Assembly (NCBI GenBank): GCA_016868375.1
Contig: VGHA01000022.1
Coordinates: 1 to 40,898 of the forward strand
From: Betaproteobacteria bacterium
GTDB taxonomy: Bacteria > Pseudomonadota > Gammaproteobacteria > Burkholderiales > Burkholderiaceae_E
Direction of reading: 5' to 3'
DNA: 40,898 nucleotides
The stretch's first letter is position 1, and each line of letters opens with the position of its first letter. Positions 23,371 through 32,057 of this stretch are shown one piece after another. The translations under genes and the position numbers were made by a program. The notes beneath the pieces were generated by a model. That model did no database searches. It saw only the letters and a list, made by a program, of their open reading frames with translations, and was not told where the DNA came from.

Positions 23371-24069
23371 TCACTCAAATCCACATTGACGTCGCAATGC
23401 CGCACTTGATTCAGACGCAAGCAGCGCGATCACACGTTGCGCCATGGCAGCGTTCGGAGCCCGCGCGCTGACAGCCGCCGAATAAACCGTTCCCAGCTCG
23501 AACACTTTGGGTAGCGGCCCTACCAGTGCGACACCTGGGGTAAACAAAATTTCTGAAACCTGGGTGCAGCCGATCGCAGCCGGATCACCCGAATCCGCCA
23601 TGGCCCGCATGGCGGTGGCGCCGTTCGGGAATTCGCGCAGTTTGGGCTGCATCGCATTGGCCAACCCCAGCGCGTCAATCACCTTTCGCATGTGGATGCC
23701 GGCGGTTGATTTAATGGTGTCAGGAATCCACAAGCTTGATGCGCGCGCAAACACGGCGGCCAATGCCTCGGCAGTGCTGACGTCAGGCAGTGGTTGACCT
23801 GCGGGTACGGCAACGCCCGTGCGAACCGAGCCCAGCGGCATCACGGTGTCAGCGCGCAGCTGTCCGTCGGCCGCCATGGCCCGAATCATGGCGTCGGTCA
23901 GAATCGTGACGTCGCAGGCCTCGCCCGCGATGAACGCTTCTTTCATCGCGCCCACCGCGCCGAAGCGGCCGGTGGTGTGCACGCCAAGTTCGCTACGCAG
24001 ACGCTCGGCGATGCCCGTTACCAGGCCCTGAGACGCACCCGCGCACAGCGCGGCAATCGGCTGCGTCAT
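23371..24069 (-). CDS. ModA-like type 2 periplasmic-binding-fold protein without signal peptide
   Basis: 232-residue protein with the molybdate-binding-protein fold: AALCAGASQGLVTGIAERL, GRFGAVGAMKEAFIAGEACDVTILTDAMI, a central ARASSLWIPDTIKSTAGIHM, and a C-terminal LASESSAALRRQCGFE. ATG 24069 is preferred over one 15 codons earlier, which lies in the upstream gene's end. No signal peptide is visible, so the protein should stay in the cytoplasm, unlike ModA. Two bases separate it from the Bug-family gene. It may act as a ligand sensor or chaperone rather than a transporter part; the role is unknown. Confidence 0.75.
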   Translation of the reverse strand: MTQPIAALCAGASQGLVTGIAERLRSELGVHTTGRFGAVGAMKEAFIAGEACDVTILTDAMIRAMAADGQLRADTVMPLGSVRTGVAVPAGQPLPDVSTAEALAAVFARASSLWIPDTIKSTAGIHMRKVIDALGLANAMQPKLREFPNGATAMRAMADSGDPAAIGCTQVSEILFTPGVALVGPLPKVFELGTVYSAAVSARAPNAAMAQRVIALLASESSAALRRQCGFE

Positions 24070-24071
24070 GG

Positions 24072-25064
24072 TCAGTCGGCCTTGATGCCTGCGCTCTTCA
24101 CGACGCCGGCCCACTGCGCGATGTCGGCATTCAGGAACTTGCCGAATTCAGCCACGCTCATGGTCATGGCAGCGGTACCCTGCGCGGACCAGCGCTTGCG
24201 CAGGTCGGCGTCTGCCGTGACCTTGTTGATCTCGGCATTGAGCCGATTGACGATCGCGGCCGGCGTGCCCTTGGGCGCCATCACGCCAATCCAGATGGTC
24301 ATGGTGTAACCCGGTACGCCCGCCTCAGACACGGTGGGCACATTGGGCATGATGGGCGAGCGGTTCCGCCCAGTGGTCGCAATGGCCTTCACCTTGCCAC
24401 CCGCAACCTGGCTAACCATGGTGGGAATGGCATCGAACATCATATCGACCTGGCCACCCAACACATCGGTGCGGGCCTGCGAGCTGCCCTTGTAGGGCAC
24501 ATGGACCATCTTGATGCCCGCCATTGACTTCAGCAGTTCGCCGGCCAGGTGGTAGGGCGTCCCGCTTCCTGACGACGCGTAGGTCATGCCATCGGGTTTG
24601 GCCTTGGCGCTGCTGAGTATGTCGGCCACGGTGGAGGCTGGGAGGTTGGTGCGGGCCACCAGAACCAGATCGGATTCGTTGATGGGCGCGACCGGGTCAA
24701 AGTCGCGCATCAGCTGAAACGGCTTGTTGGTTGTCAGCGACTCGTTGATGGTGTGCGTGTTCGACATGATCAGAAACGTGTAGCCGTCGGCCGGGCTTTT
24801 TGCGACCACGTCAGTTCCGATGATCGAGCCTGCACCGGGCCTGTTTTCAATGACAAAACTCTGGCCGAAGGTTTCCTGCAGACGCGTGGCAACCAGACGG
24901 CCGAACACGTCAGCTGAGCCGCCCGCGGCAAAGGGTACGACCAGCTTCACAGGTCGGGCGGGCCATTCCTGGGCGATGGCGCTGGCAGAGGTGACGAGGG
25001 CGCCGACCATGGCCGCCGCGGCGATCAGACGACGGGAGGGGGTAACGCATCGGGTCAGATTCAT
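24072..25064 (-). CDS. Bug/TctC-family tripartite tricarboxylate transporter substrate-binding protein
   Basis: 330-residue periplasmic binding protein with a signal peptide (ends near SAIAQEWPARP). Family blocks are PVKLVVPFAAGGSADVFGRLVA, FVIENRPGAGSIIGTDVVAKSPADGYTF, VHVPYKGSSQARTDVLGGQVDMMFD and GVPGYTMTIWIGVMAPKGTP. The family is greatly expanded in Burkholderiales. No TctA/TctB membrane genes are nearby, as is common for Bug proteins. AGGAG lies five bases before ATG 25064. Transcribed divergently from the racemase-fold gene. Confidence 0.93.
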   Translation of the reverse strand: MNLTRCVTPSRRLIAAAAMVGALVTSASAIAQEWPARPVKLVVPFAAGGSADVFGRLVATRLQETFGQSFVIENRPGAGSIIGTDVVAKSPADGYTFLIMSNTHTINESLTTNKPFQLMRDFDPVAPINESDLVLVARTNLPASTVADILSSAKAKPDGMTYASSGSGTPYHLAGELLKSMAGIKMVHVPYKGSSQARTDVLGGQVDMMFDAIPTMVSQVAGGKVKAIATTGRNRSPIMPNVPTVSEAGVPGYTMTIWIGVMAPKGTPAAIVNRLNAEINKVTADADLRKRWSAQGTAAMTMSVAEFGKFLNADIAQWAGVVKSAGIKAD

Positions 25065-25133
25065 GGACGCTCCTGAGAGGTGCCGGTTGGGTCAGGGAGG
25101 GATGGTAAGGAACTGTGGCTGAACGCCCAAATC

Positions 25134-25158
25134 AGGGGTCTTTCGTTACCCCTATACT
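25134..25158 (+). promoter_or_regulatory. Inverted repeat followed by a -10-like box in a divergent promoter region
   Basis: Perfect 6-base arms (25134-25139 and 25148-25153, eight-base spacer) abut a TATACT hexamer at 25153-25158, a 5/6 match to the sigma-70 -10 box, 27 bases before ATG 25186. No good -35 box is seen; the repeat occupies that position, so an activator or repressor site is plausible. The gap (25065-25185) also drives the divergent Bug gene. Confidence 0.4.
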
Positions 25159-25185
25159 CAATCCACTGTTTCGGGAGACCTCGCC

Positions 25186-25977
25186 ATGTCAACGCCATCC
25201 GCCAAAACCTTGATCTGGGCCCAGGGCGCCACCGATCGGATCGGTCACAAACCGTATCTTGAGCGGCTGCTGCCGCATATCGCCCGCTGCAGCGACCCCG
25301 ATTTCGAGGTTCGCTTCCACACCACCACGCCATCAGTGACCACGGTTCATGCGGTGTCCGAGTTTCGCTTTTCCCGCGAGGTCATCCGGGCGGCGATTCG
25401 CGCTGAGCGCGAAGGCTATGCGGCGTTTTACATGAACCACTTTCAGGATGTGGGCCTTCAAGAGGCGCGCGCGTCGGTCAATATTCCGGTGCTGGGCCTT
25501 GGGGAAACCAGCATGCTGCACGCCTGCACGCTGGGTCGCCGGCTGGGATTGCTCGCGATCAATCCGGCGTTCGTGCCGCTGCACGCCGATCAGGTTGCGC
25601 GCTATGGCCTGCGCGATCGGGTGGTAGGCATCCGTTCGATCAACGCCAATATCCCGGACTACATGGCGGGCTTTGCCTCGGCCGATCGCAAGGTGCCGCT
25701 TCAGCGCCAGTTTGAGGACGAGGCGCGCCGGCTGATCGACGACGGCGCCGACGTGATCGTACCCACAGGCGGCCTTCCAATGATGATGTTTGCCGAGGAG
25801 CCGGGTGCCGCCATCGACGGCGTGCCCATCGTCAATGGTGTGACGGTGTTGGTGAAGGCCGCCGAAATGGCGGTGAAACTCAGCCGGCTGACGGGCCACG
25901 TGGCGAGCCGCGCCCCCCACTCGGGTTACGTGCTGCCTTCGGCGCAAGCCCTCGAGGAGTTTCTGCAACACGGCTAG
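25186..25977 (+). CDS. Asp/Glu/hydantoin racemase-fold protein lacking both usual cysteines
   Basis: 263-residue protein of the Asp/Glu racemase superfamily, closest in pattern to hydantoin racemase/HyuE-like proteins: FHTTTPSVTTVHAVSEF, GLGETSMLHACTLGRRLGLLAIN, and DDGADVIVPTGGLPMM. The two catalytic cysteine positions seem replaced: the CF.D.G site reads HFQDVG (His85), and the G-C-x-G site reads PTGG (Thr194). It is therefore unlikely to be a two-base racemase. It might be a decarboxylase, isomerase or ligand-binding member. The start ATG 25186 has GGGAG nine bases upstream. Confidence 0.75.
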   Translation: MSTPSAKTLIWAQGATDRIGHKPYLERLLPHIARCSDPDFEVRFHTTTPSVTTVHAVSEFRFSREVIRAAIRAEREGYAAFYMNHFQDVGLQEARASVNIPVLGLGETSMLHACTLGRRLGLLAINPAFVPLHADQVARYGLRDRVVGIRSINANIPDYMAGFASADRKVPLQRQFEDEARRLIDDGADVIVPTGGLPMMMFAEEPGAAIDGVPIVNGVTVLVKAAEMAVKLSRLTGHVASRAPHSGYVLPSAQALEEFLQHG

Positions 25978-26046
25978 ACGGCGTCTGCGTGACCAGTGCG
26001 TCTGGTTCATGCTGCCGGTGGGCGCTCGCGCCTTGCGCAGTATCAT

Positions 26047-26076
26047 TTTCCAAACTCATACATATGTGGTTGGAAA
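26047..26076. promoter_or_regulatory. 30-bp interrupted palindrome, candidate operator of the ligase operon
   Basis: Concentric repeats centred between 26061 and 26062. The outer arms TTTCCAA (26047-26053) and TTGGAAA (26070-26076) are perfect. The inner arms CATA (26057-26060) and TATG (26063-26066) are also perfect. It lies 23-52 bases upstream of the ligase ATG, where a promoter is expected. Ferulate-type operons are often controlled by MarR-family repressors that respond to the CoA thioester; that this is such a site is inference. Confidence 0.5.
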
Positions 26077-26098
26077 TGCGATTCTCAGGAGACACGCG

Positions 26099-27931
26099 AT
26101 GACCTCGCCGCAGGCCTCGAATTTCTTTTCTGATGAAGCGATGCTTGCGCCGCGCCGGGTTGAGCGCACCGATCTTGGTGGCGGCGCGTTCCTGCTTCGC
26201 TCGCCGGAGCCGCTCAAGCCCTGGGCGCAGTCGATCGGTGTCTGGCTTGAGCACTGGGCTCGGCAAAAGCCCGATGCGCTCGCGTTTGCTGAGCCTGCTG
26301 GACTGTCAACGGCCGCAGTGTCGCCAGGCTGGCGCACCCTGACCTGGGCCGAGTTAAGGACAGCGGTGGGGTCGGTTGCGCAGGCGCTTCTTGACATGAA
26401 GCTGGTGCCAGGCGCGCCAGTGGTCATTTTTTCCGACAATGCTGTTGATCATCTGGTGCTGATGCTTGCGGCCATGCACGTGGGGCGCGCCGCCTGTACG
26501 GTCAGCAGCGCCTACTGCCGGCTTGCGGGCGGCGATTTCAGCAGAATTCGCGGCATTCTTGCTGCGCTTGGGCCTGGTCTGGTCTACGCCTCGGATGCCG
26601 GCACTTACGGGCCCGCGGTTCTTGCAAGCGCGGTCGCAGTGCCTGTGGTGTTCAGCCGCGGCGCTGAGTCTCACCCTGGTGCCATCACCTTCGAGTCGCT
26701 CTTGAGGGTTCGTGAAACCGATCAGGTTCAGCAGGCATTTGCTGCTGTTGGTCCCGAGACGCACGCCAAATACCTGCTCACCTCGGGCTCCACCGGGCAT
26801 CCCAAGGTGGTGATCAATACCCATGGCATGCTCTGCGCAAACCAGCAGATGATCGCCCAGACGCTTCGCTTTCTGGCGGTTGAGCCGCCCGTGCTGCTTG
26901 ACTGGCTGCCGTGGAGCCACACCTTTGGTGGCAACCACAATCTGAATATCGTGCTTCGCAATGGCGGTACGCTGTTCATCGATGATGGCAGACCTGTTCC
27001 CGGCCTGATTGATCGCACGATTGCGCACCTGCGCGAGGTGCAGCCAACGGTGTTCTTCAACGTGCCTCGCGGCTACGACATGCTGCTGCCAGCGCTTGAA
27101 TCGGATGCCGCGCTTGCAGGGCGTTTTTTCAAGCGACTGCGTATGGTGTTCTATGCGGGCGCAGGGATGCCAGTGGCTACCTGGCAGCGTCTGGAAGCGG
27201 TCGCGGCGCGCGTGCGTGCCGAGCCAGTGTGGTTCACCACCTCGTGGGGCTCCACTGAAACTTCCCCAGCGATCACCGCCGCGCACTGGCAGCTCGACCG
27301 CCCCGGTGTCATTGGTCTGCCGATGCCCGGCGTCGATCTGAAGTTTGTCCCGAATGCGGGCAAGCTCGAAATGCGAATTCGCGGTCCGCACATCTTTCCT
27401 GGCTACCGAGGCAACGAAGCGGCTACCCGTGATGCGTTCGATGAGGCGGGTTACTACCGCATTGGTGATGCCGGCTATCTGCTTGACGAATCCGATCCTG
27501 CCTCGGGCGTCGTCTTTAACGGGCGCGTCGCGGAAGACTTCAAGCTCACCACCGGCACCTGGGTATCCGGGGGCACCCTGCGCCTTGCGCTGGTCACTGC
27601 GCTGGCGCCGCTGGTGCAGGACGCGGTCATCACAGGGCACGACAGAACTGAAGTCGGTGCGCTGGTGTTCCTGTCTGAGGCTGCCCGGGCGCTGCCAATC
27701 GAGGCTGTGAAAGCGCAGCTCATTGAAAAGCTTGCCGCCCACGCTGCCCAGGCTGGCGGCTCGTCGCAGTCGCTGCGCCGCTTGCTGCTGCTCACCGACG
27801 CGCCCAGCATGGCCGCCGGCGAAATCACCGACAAAGGCTATATCAACCAGCGCATGGTCTTGCAACGGCGCTCGGCCGATGTCGATACGCTTTACGCTTC
27901 CCAACCTGATCCCCGCGTCGTTATTGCCTGA
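26099..27931 (+). CDS. fcs: Feruloyl-CoA synthase-like acyl-CoA ligase
   Basis: 610-residue AMP-forming ligase. ATG 26099 has AGGAG seven bases upstream; an upstream in-frame start would run through the palindrome. The P-loop is LLTSGSTGHPKVVINTHGM, followed by LLDWLPWSHTFGGNHN and a GGTLFIDDGRPVPG stretch, both characteristic of feruloyl-CoA synthase-type enzymes. A3-A8 region: TTSWGSTETSPAIT, then GKLEMRIRGPHIFPGY and YRIGDAGYL. A C-terminal catalytic Lys is expected in the ITDKGYINQR area. Forms an acyl-adenylate, then the CoA thioester, of an aromatic or alpha,beta-unsaturated acid. First gene of a three-gene operon with crotonase and dehydrogenase. Confidence 0.8.
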   Translation: MTSPQASNFFSDEAMLAPRRVERTDLGGGAFLLRSPEPLKPWAQSIGVWLEHWARQKPDALAFAEPAGLSTAAVSPGWRTLTWAELRTAVGSVAQALLDMKLVPGAPVVIFSDNAVDHLVLMLAAMHVGRAACTVSSAYCRLAGGDFSRIRGILAALGPGLVYASDAGTYGPAVLASAVAVPVVFSRGAESHPGAITFESLLRVRETDQVQQAFAAVGPETHAKYLLTSGSTGHPKVVINTHGMLCANQQMIAQTLRFLAVEPPVLLDWLPWSHTFGGNHNLNIVLRNGGTLFIDDGRPVPGLIDRTIAHLREVQPTVFFNVPRGYDMLLPALESDAALAGRFFKRLRMVFYAGAGMPVATWQRLEAVAARVRAEPVWFTTSWGSTETSPAITAAHWQLDRPGVIGLPMPGVDLKFVPNAGKLEMRIRGPHIFPGYRGNEAATRDAFDEAGYYRIGDAGYLLDESDPASGVVFNGRVAEDFKLTTGTWVSGGTLRLALVTALAPLVQDAVITGHDRTEVGALVFLSEAARALPIEAVKAQLIEKLAAHAAQAGGSSQSLRRLLLLTDAPSMAAGEITDKGYINQRMVLQRRSADVDTLYASQPDPRVVIA

Positions 27932-27945
27932 TTGCGAGAACCCCG

Positions 27946-28785
27946 ATGACTGCTGCCGCATTGCCTGCCGTGCCTGCTCTTGAACCCTTCCAGCCCCAGT
28001 CGGGCCCGTTGTCCGGGCTCGATCTGCTGCGGCTTGAGCGTGGGGGGGCGGTGTTTCATCTGCGTCTGAACCGCCCCGCCAAACGCAACTCGGTCAGTGA
28101 CGAAATGCTGCGGCAAATTCACACGGTATTCGTCAATCTGCCCGCCGATATCCGCGCGCTCATCCTCAGTGGCGAGGGCGAGCATTTCAGCGCCGGGCTC
28201 GACCTCTCGGAAGTCAGCGAGCGTACGGTGGCCGAGGGCATCCATCACTCCAGAGCCTGGCATGCCTGTTTCGAATCGATCCAGTTCGGGCCGGTTCCCG
28301 TCATTGCGGTGCTGCATGGCGCGGTGGTGGGTGGCGGGCTCGAGCTGGCCGCATCGGCGCATATCCGTGTCTCCGAGGCGGGCACCTTCTATGCGCTGCC
28401 GGAAGGCACCCGCGGCATCTTTGTGGGCGGGGGCGGGTCGGTGCGTATTTCGAGGCTCGCGGGCACCGCACTCATGACCGACATGATGCTCACCGGCCGC
28501 GTGCTCGATGCCAATGAGGGGCTGGCCGTATCGCTGGCCACCTATCTGGTGCCATCCGGACAGGGGCTCGCCAAGGCGCTTGAGCTGGCTACCCGGATCG
28601 CCGGTAATGCGCCGTTGTCCAACTATGCGATCACGCAGGCGCTGCCGCGTATCAGCGAGATGGGGCCCTCGGAAGGTCTGTTCGTTGAATCGCTCATGTC
28701 CTCAATCGCCCAAGGCGATGAAGCGGCAAAAGAGCGGGTCCGAGCGTTTCTGCAGAAGCGCGCGGCCAAGGTTGAGCGTCGCTAA
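27946..28785 (+). CDS. Enoyl-CoA hydratase/isomerase (crotonase) family protein
   Basis: 279-residue crotonase. The first oxyanion segment is HFSAGLDLSEV, the second is GAVVGGGLELAASAHIRV, followed by YALPEGTRGIFVGGGGSVRISRL. In the last segment the first catalytic Glu position (in standard hydratases ...G.pE...) is held by the E of LPEGTRG. A vinyl-acid lyase such as feruloyl-CoA hydratase/lyase would be expected from the neighbours, but I cannot assign it from motifs. Starts 14 bases after the ligase. Confidence 0.85.
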   Translation: MTAAALPAVPALEPFQPQSGPLSGLDLLRLERGGAVFHLRLNRPAKRNSVSDEMLRQIHTVFVNLPADIRALILSGEGEHFSAGLDLSEVSERTVAEGIHHSRAWHACFESIQFGPVPVIAVLHGAVVGGGLELAASAHIRVSEAGTFYALPEGTRGIFVGGGGSVRISRLAGTALMTDMMLTGRVLDANEGLAVSLATYLVPSGQGLAKALELATRIAGNAPLSNYAITQALPRISEMGPSEGLFVESLMSSIAQGDEAAKERVRAFLQKRAAKVERR

Positions 28786-28813
28786 CTCCGGTCCGCTGAC
28801 AGGATTTCTCCCC

Positions 28814-30562
28814 ATGAGCTGGAACCATCAGGCACCGATCGCCGACATGCGGTTCGTCATCGAGCATGTGCTCGAGGCACCCGGGCTTTGGGCGCAGTGG
28901 CTGTCCGATCAGGCGATTGATGCGCAGACCGCGGTCGCAGTGCTCGAGGAGGCGGCACGGTTTGCCTCCGGGCAGCTGCTGCCCATCAATTCGGTGGGAG
29001 ACCGCGAGGGCTGCCGGCTCGATGACGCCAGGCGCGTCCGCACGCCGCAGGGCTTTGCGTCCGCCTACCGTCAGTTCGTTGAGGCCGGGTGGCCCGCATT
29101 GCCCTGTGATCCGCAATGGGGCGGGCAGGGGCTGCCGATGCTGATCGATGCGGCGACGCGCGAAATGTTAAGCGCGTGCAATCACGGCTGGTCGATGTAC
29201 CCCGATCTGCTGCACGGCGCCTATGAAACGCTTCGCGCGCACGCGAGCGATGAACTGAAGACGCGCTATCTGTCCAAGATCGTCAGCGGTGAGTGGCTGG
29301 CAGCCATGGCGCTCACCGAACCTCAGGCGGGCAGCGATCTGGGGCTGCTTCGCACCCGCGGTGAGCCGCGCGCGGATGGATCGCTCGCGATCACCGGCGA
29401 CAAAATTTTCATCTCGGGCGGTGACCACGACCTCACTGACAACATCATTCATCTGGTGCTGTTCCGGCTTCCCGATGCACCGGCGGGCGCGCGCGGTATG
29501 TCGCTTGCGCTGGTGCCTGCAGTGCTGCCCGACGGTTCGCGCAACACCCTGCACTGCACCGGGCTTGAACACAAAATGGGCATTCATGGCAGCGCCGCCT
29601 GTGCAATGCGCTACGAAGCGGCCACCGGCTGGCTGGTAGGCGAGCCTCACCGGGGGCTCGCCGCCATGTTTCTCATGATGAACTCGGCGCGACTGCATGT
29701 CGGTCTGCAGGGGCTTGGGCATCAGGAAATCAGCACCCAGAACGCGGTGCGCTATGCGATGGAGCGCAGGCAGGGGCGCTCTGCTGCGTCATCCGGGGCG
29801 GGCGCTGCGCCCATCGCATCCCATGCGGCGGTTCGCCATCTGCTGCTTCGCAGGCAGGCGCTCACCGAAGCGCAGCGTGTGCTCGCCTATCGCGCTGCGC
29901 ATGCACTGGACCAGGCGGCCCACGATCCCGACCCCGCTGCGCGCACGCGTGCCGCGGCCATGGCGGGGTTGCTGACGCCCGTCATCAAGGCCTTGCTCAC
30001 CGACCAGGGCTTTCAGGGCGCGAGCGAGGCGCTGCAGGTGTTTGGCGGCTACGGTTATGTGCGCGATACCGGCATCGAACAATCGCTTCGTGACAGCCGA
30101 ATCGCCATGATCTACGAAGGCACCAACGAGATTCAGGCGATTGACCTGTTGCAGCGCAAGGTGCTGGGCGATGGAGGGCGGGCGCTCGCTGAGTGGCAAC
30201 ACGGCGTACAGACCGAAGCGGTCCGGTGCGAGGCTGCGGGTCTGCCCGAGTTTTCGCAGATGCTTCGCGACACCATTCAAAGCATGAACGATGCGCTTAC
30301 CCAGGTGCGCGAGAGATCAGCCACCGACAATGACTGCGTGCCTCGAGTGGCCGATGATTGGCTGAAAGGCGTGTCGTACGCGATGTTGGGCTGGGCGTTT
30401 GCGGTGAGCGCGCGCGCGGCCAGCACCCATCCCGATCGGCAGTTTGCGCAGCAGAAACTCGAGCGGATGCGCTATGGCCTGCAGTGGCTGATGCCGCAGG
30501 CGGCGGTGCATTGGACAAGGGTGCGCGCGGGGACGTGGGCGCTGCCCGCGCTATCCGTTTAA
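28814..30562 (+). CDS. Acyl-CoA dehydrogenase, long DmdC-like type
   Basis: 582-residue flavoprotein, the length of the 3-methylmercaptopropionyl-CoA dehydrogenase-like (DmdC) group, with an extra C-terminal helical domain (about residues 440-582). ATG 28814 has AGGA nine bases upstream; the frame extends upstream only as an overlap of the crotonase gene. Key motifs: MALTEPQAGSDLG, KIFISGGDHDLTDNIIHLVL, QVFGGYGYVRDTGIEQ and IYEGTNEIQAIDL, with the catalytic Glu in YEGT. It ends directly against the convergent gene, with no intergenic base. Confidence 0.9.
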   Translation: MSWNHQAPIADMRFVIEHVLEAPGLWAQWLSDQAIDAQTAVAVLEEAARFASGQLLPINSVGDREGCRLDDARRVRTPQGFASAYRQFVEAGWPALPCDPQWGGQGLPMLIDAATREMLSACNHGWSMYPDLLHGAYETLRAHASDELKTRYLSKIVSGEWLAAMALTEPQAGSDLGLLRTRGEPRADGSLAITGDKIFISGGDHDLTDNIIHLVLFRLPDAPAGARGMSLALVPAVLPDGSRNTLHCTGLEHKMGIHGSAACAMRYEAATGWLVGEPHRGLAAMFLMMNSARLHVGLQGLGHQEISTQNAVRYAMERRQGRSAASSGAGAAPIASHAAVRHLLLRRQALTEAQRVLAYRAAHALDQAAHDPDPAARTRAAAMAGLLTPVIKALLTDQGFQGASEALQVFGGYGYVRDTGIEQSLRDSRIAMIYEGTNEIQAIDLLQRKVLGDGGRALAEWQHGVQTEAVRCEAAGLPEFSQMLRDTIQSMNDALTQVRERSATDNDCVPRVADDWLKGVSYAMLGWAFAVSARAASTHPDRQFAQQKLERMRYGLQWLMPQAAVHWTRVRAGTWALPALSV

Positions 30563-31684
30563 TCAAGCCGCCGGCTTCGCCCGCTCCTGCGCCAGCGTCG
30601 GATAGTCGTTGTACCCATCCGTTCCGCCACCGTAGAAACGTCTGGTAATCGACTTTGTGTACGGACCACCCATGCGAATTCGCTCGGGCAGGTCGGGGTT
30701 CGCAATCCAGAGCCGTCCGAACGACACCGCGTCCACCGCACCCGAGGCGATCAGCTGCTCGGCCGTGTCCGGGTCAATGCCGCCGTTGACGATTACCTGG
30801 CCTTTGAACACGGGTTTGACCAGCGCGAGCATGCGGTCCCGATCGAACTGTCCACCCCAGAAATTGGTGTCGGCCAGTTCGATCCAGCCCATGCCGCGGG
30901 CATCGAGTTCGCGCACCAGGTGGCGGAAGGCCGGTTCGGGATCAGGGTCGAGCGCGCCGTTGAAGCTGGTGTAAGGCGAAATACGCAGCCCCACGCGGTC
31001 GCGCGGAAACTCGCCCATGATCGCCTCGAGTGCCTCGAGTGCGAAGCGCGCCCGCGCTTCGGGTGATCCACCATAGGCATCGGTTCGCCGGTTCAGATAG
31101 GGCGACATGAACTGATGCGGCAGATAGCCGTTGGCACCGTGCAGCTGGACCGCGTCGAAGCCCGCTTCGCGCGCGGCCCGTGCGGCCGCGCCGAAGGCTG
31201 CGATGGTGGATTGAATTTCGGCAATCGTCATGGCGCGCGAGGGCACCGCAGCCATCTTGCGGAAGATGCCTTCTTCATTGCGGCCCCACACCGTGACCGC
31301 TTCAATGTTGTCATTGACGCCGGATGGCGAGAGCGGCGGCTCGGGGTTCTCAGAGCGGTCGGCGGCAACGCGGCCGCCATGCCACAACTGCAGGGCGATT
31401 CGCCCGCCTGCCGCATGAACGGCAGTGACCAGCGAGCGCCAGGCTGCGATCTGATCAGCGCGGAAGATGCCGGGTGCGCATTCCCAGGCGTTCGACTGAG
31501 GGGCCACGTTGGTGGCCTCGGCGATGATCAGCCCAGAGGACGCACGTTGCACATAGTGCTCGGTCATCATCGGCGTAGGCACGCGTTCGGGGGTGGCGCG
31601 CGAGCGGGTGAGCGGCGCCATCCAGATCCGATTCGAGAGGGCGAGGCCGCCGAGGTTCATCGGCCGAAAAAGATGCGTTGTCAC
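30563..31684 (-). CDS. Old Yellow Enzyme (NemA-like alkene reductase)
   Basis: 373-residue FMN ene-reductase. GTG 31684 is the likely start: GGAG lies about six bases upstream and the protein then begins TTHLFRPMNLGGLALSNRIWMAPLTR as in the family. Other blocks are ALQLWHGGRV, VQLHGANGYLPHQFMSPYLNRRTDAYGG with the His-Asn substrate pair, and FGRLWIANPDLPERI and FYGGG..GYNDYPTL. Reduces activated C=C bonds or nitro groups with NAD(P)H. Last gene of the long minus-strand operon; its stop abuts the convergent dehydrogenase. Confidence 0.92.
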   Translation of the reverse strand: MTTHLFRPMNLGGLALSNRIWMAPLTRSRATPERVPTPMMTEHYVQRASSGLIIAEATNVAPQSNAWECAPGIFRADQIAAWRSLVTAVHAAGGRIALQLWHGGRVAADRSENPEPPLSPSGVNDNIEAVTVWGRNEEGIFRKMAAVPSRAMTIAEIQSTIAAFGAAARAAREAGFDAVQLHGANGYLPHQFMSPYLNRRTDAYGGSPEARARFALEALEAIMGEFPRDRVGLRISPYTSFNGALDPDPEPAFRHLVRELDARGMGWIELADTNFWGGQFDRDRMLALVKPVFKGQVIVNGGIDPDTAEQLIASGAVDAVSFGRLWIANPDLPERIRMGGPYTKSITRRFYGGGTDGYNDYPTLAQERAKPAA

Positions 31685-31718
31685 GGAGTCTCCGGGCAGG
31701 GTCAGGTTTGAAGGGGGC

Positions 31719-32033
31719 TCAGGCCGCAGGGGGCCCGTCAAGCGTGGGAATGGCCCAGGCGGTTACCGAGCAGCCGTCGCGCAGCGTGCGCACCTCGGCG
31801 TAATCGGGGCTGGTCCAGAATGCGCGCAGCGCATCCATATCGGGAAATTCAAGGATCACCACCCGTCGGTCGGGCGGTGCGCCCTCAAATGTTTCAAGGT
31901 GCTGCCCCGTGGCCAGCAGGCGGCCGCCGTGACGGGCGATCAGTGGTGTGACACGGGCCTGATACTCGCGATACAGACGCCGTACCTCCGCATCGTTCGG
32001 GATATGAGCCTGAATGAAAAACAGTACGGACAT
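31719..32033 (-). CDS. DUF1330 domain protein
   Basis: 104-residue ferredoxin-like-fold protein of the DUF1330 (dimeric alpha-beta barrel) family. It shows LYREYQARVTPLIARHGGRLLATG, RRVVILEFPDMDALRAFWTSPDYAEVRTLRDG, the family core. Members often sit in catabolic operons; no reaction is established. ATG 32033, 24 bases after the ligase stop. Confidence 0.85.
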   Translation of the reverse strand: MSVLFFIQAHIPNDAEVRRLYREYQARVTPLIARHGGRLLATGQHLETFEGAPPDRRVVILEFPDMDALRAFWTSPDYAEVRTLRDGCSVTAWAIPTLDGPPAA

Positions 32034-32057
32034 GGTGTCGGAGCTCTGGGAAACGGT

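Noticed and set aside
26354-27961. A 535-codon open frame on the minus strand
   Set aside because: It lies entirely antisense to the ligase gene; the product is rich in His, Arg and Gln with no domain, as expected from GC-rich codon bias.
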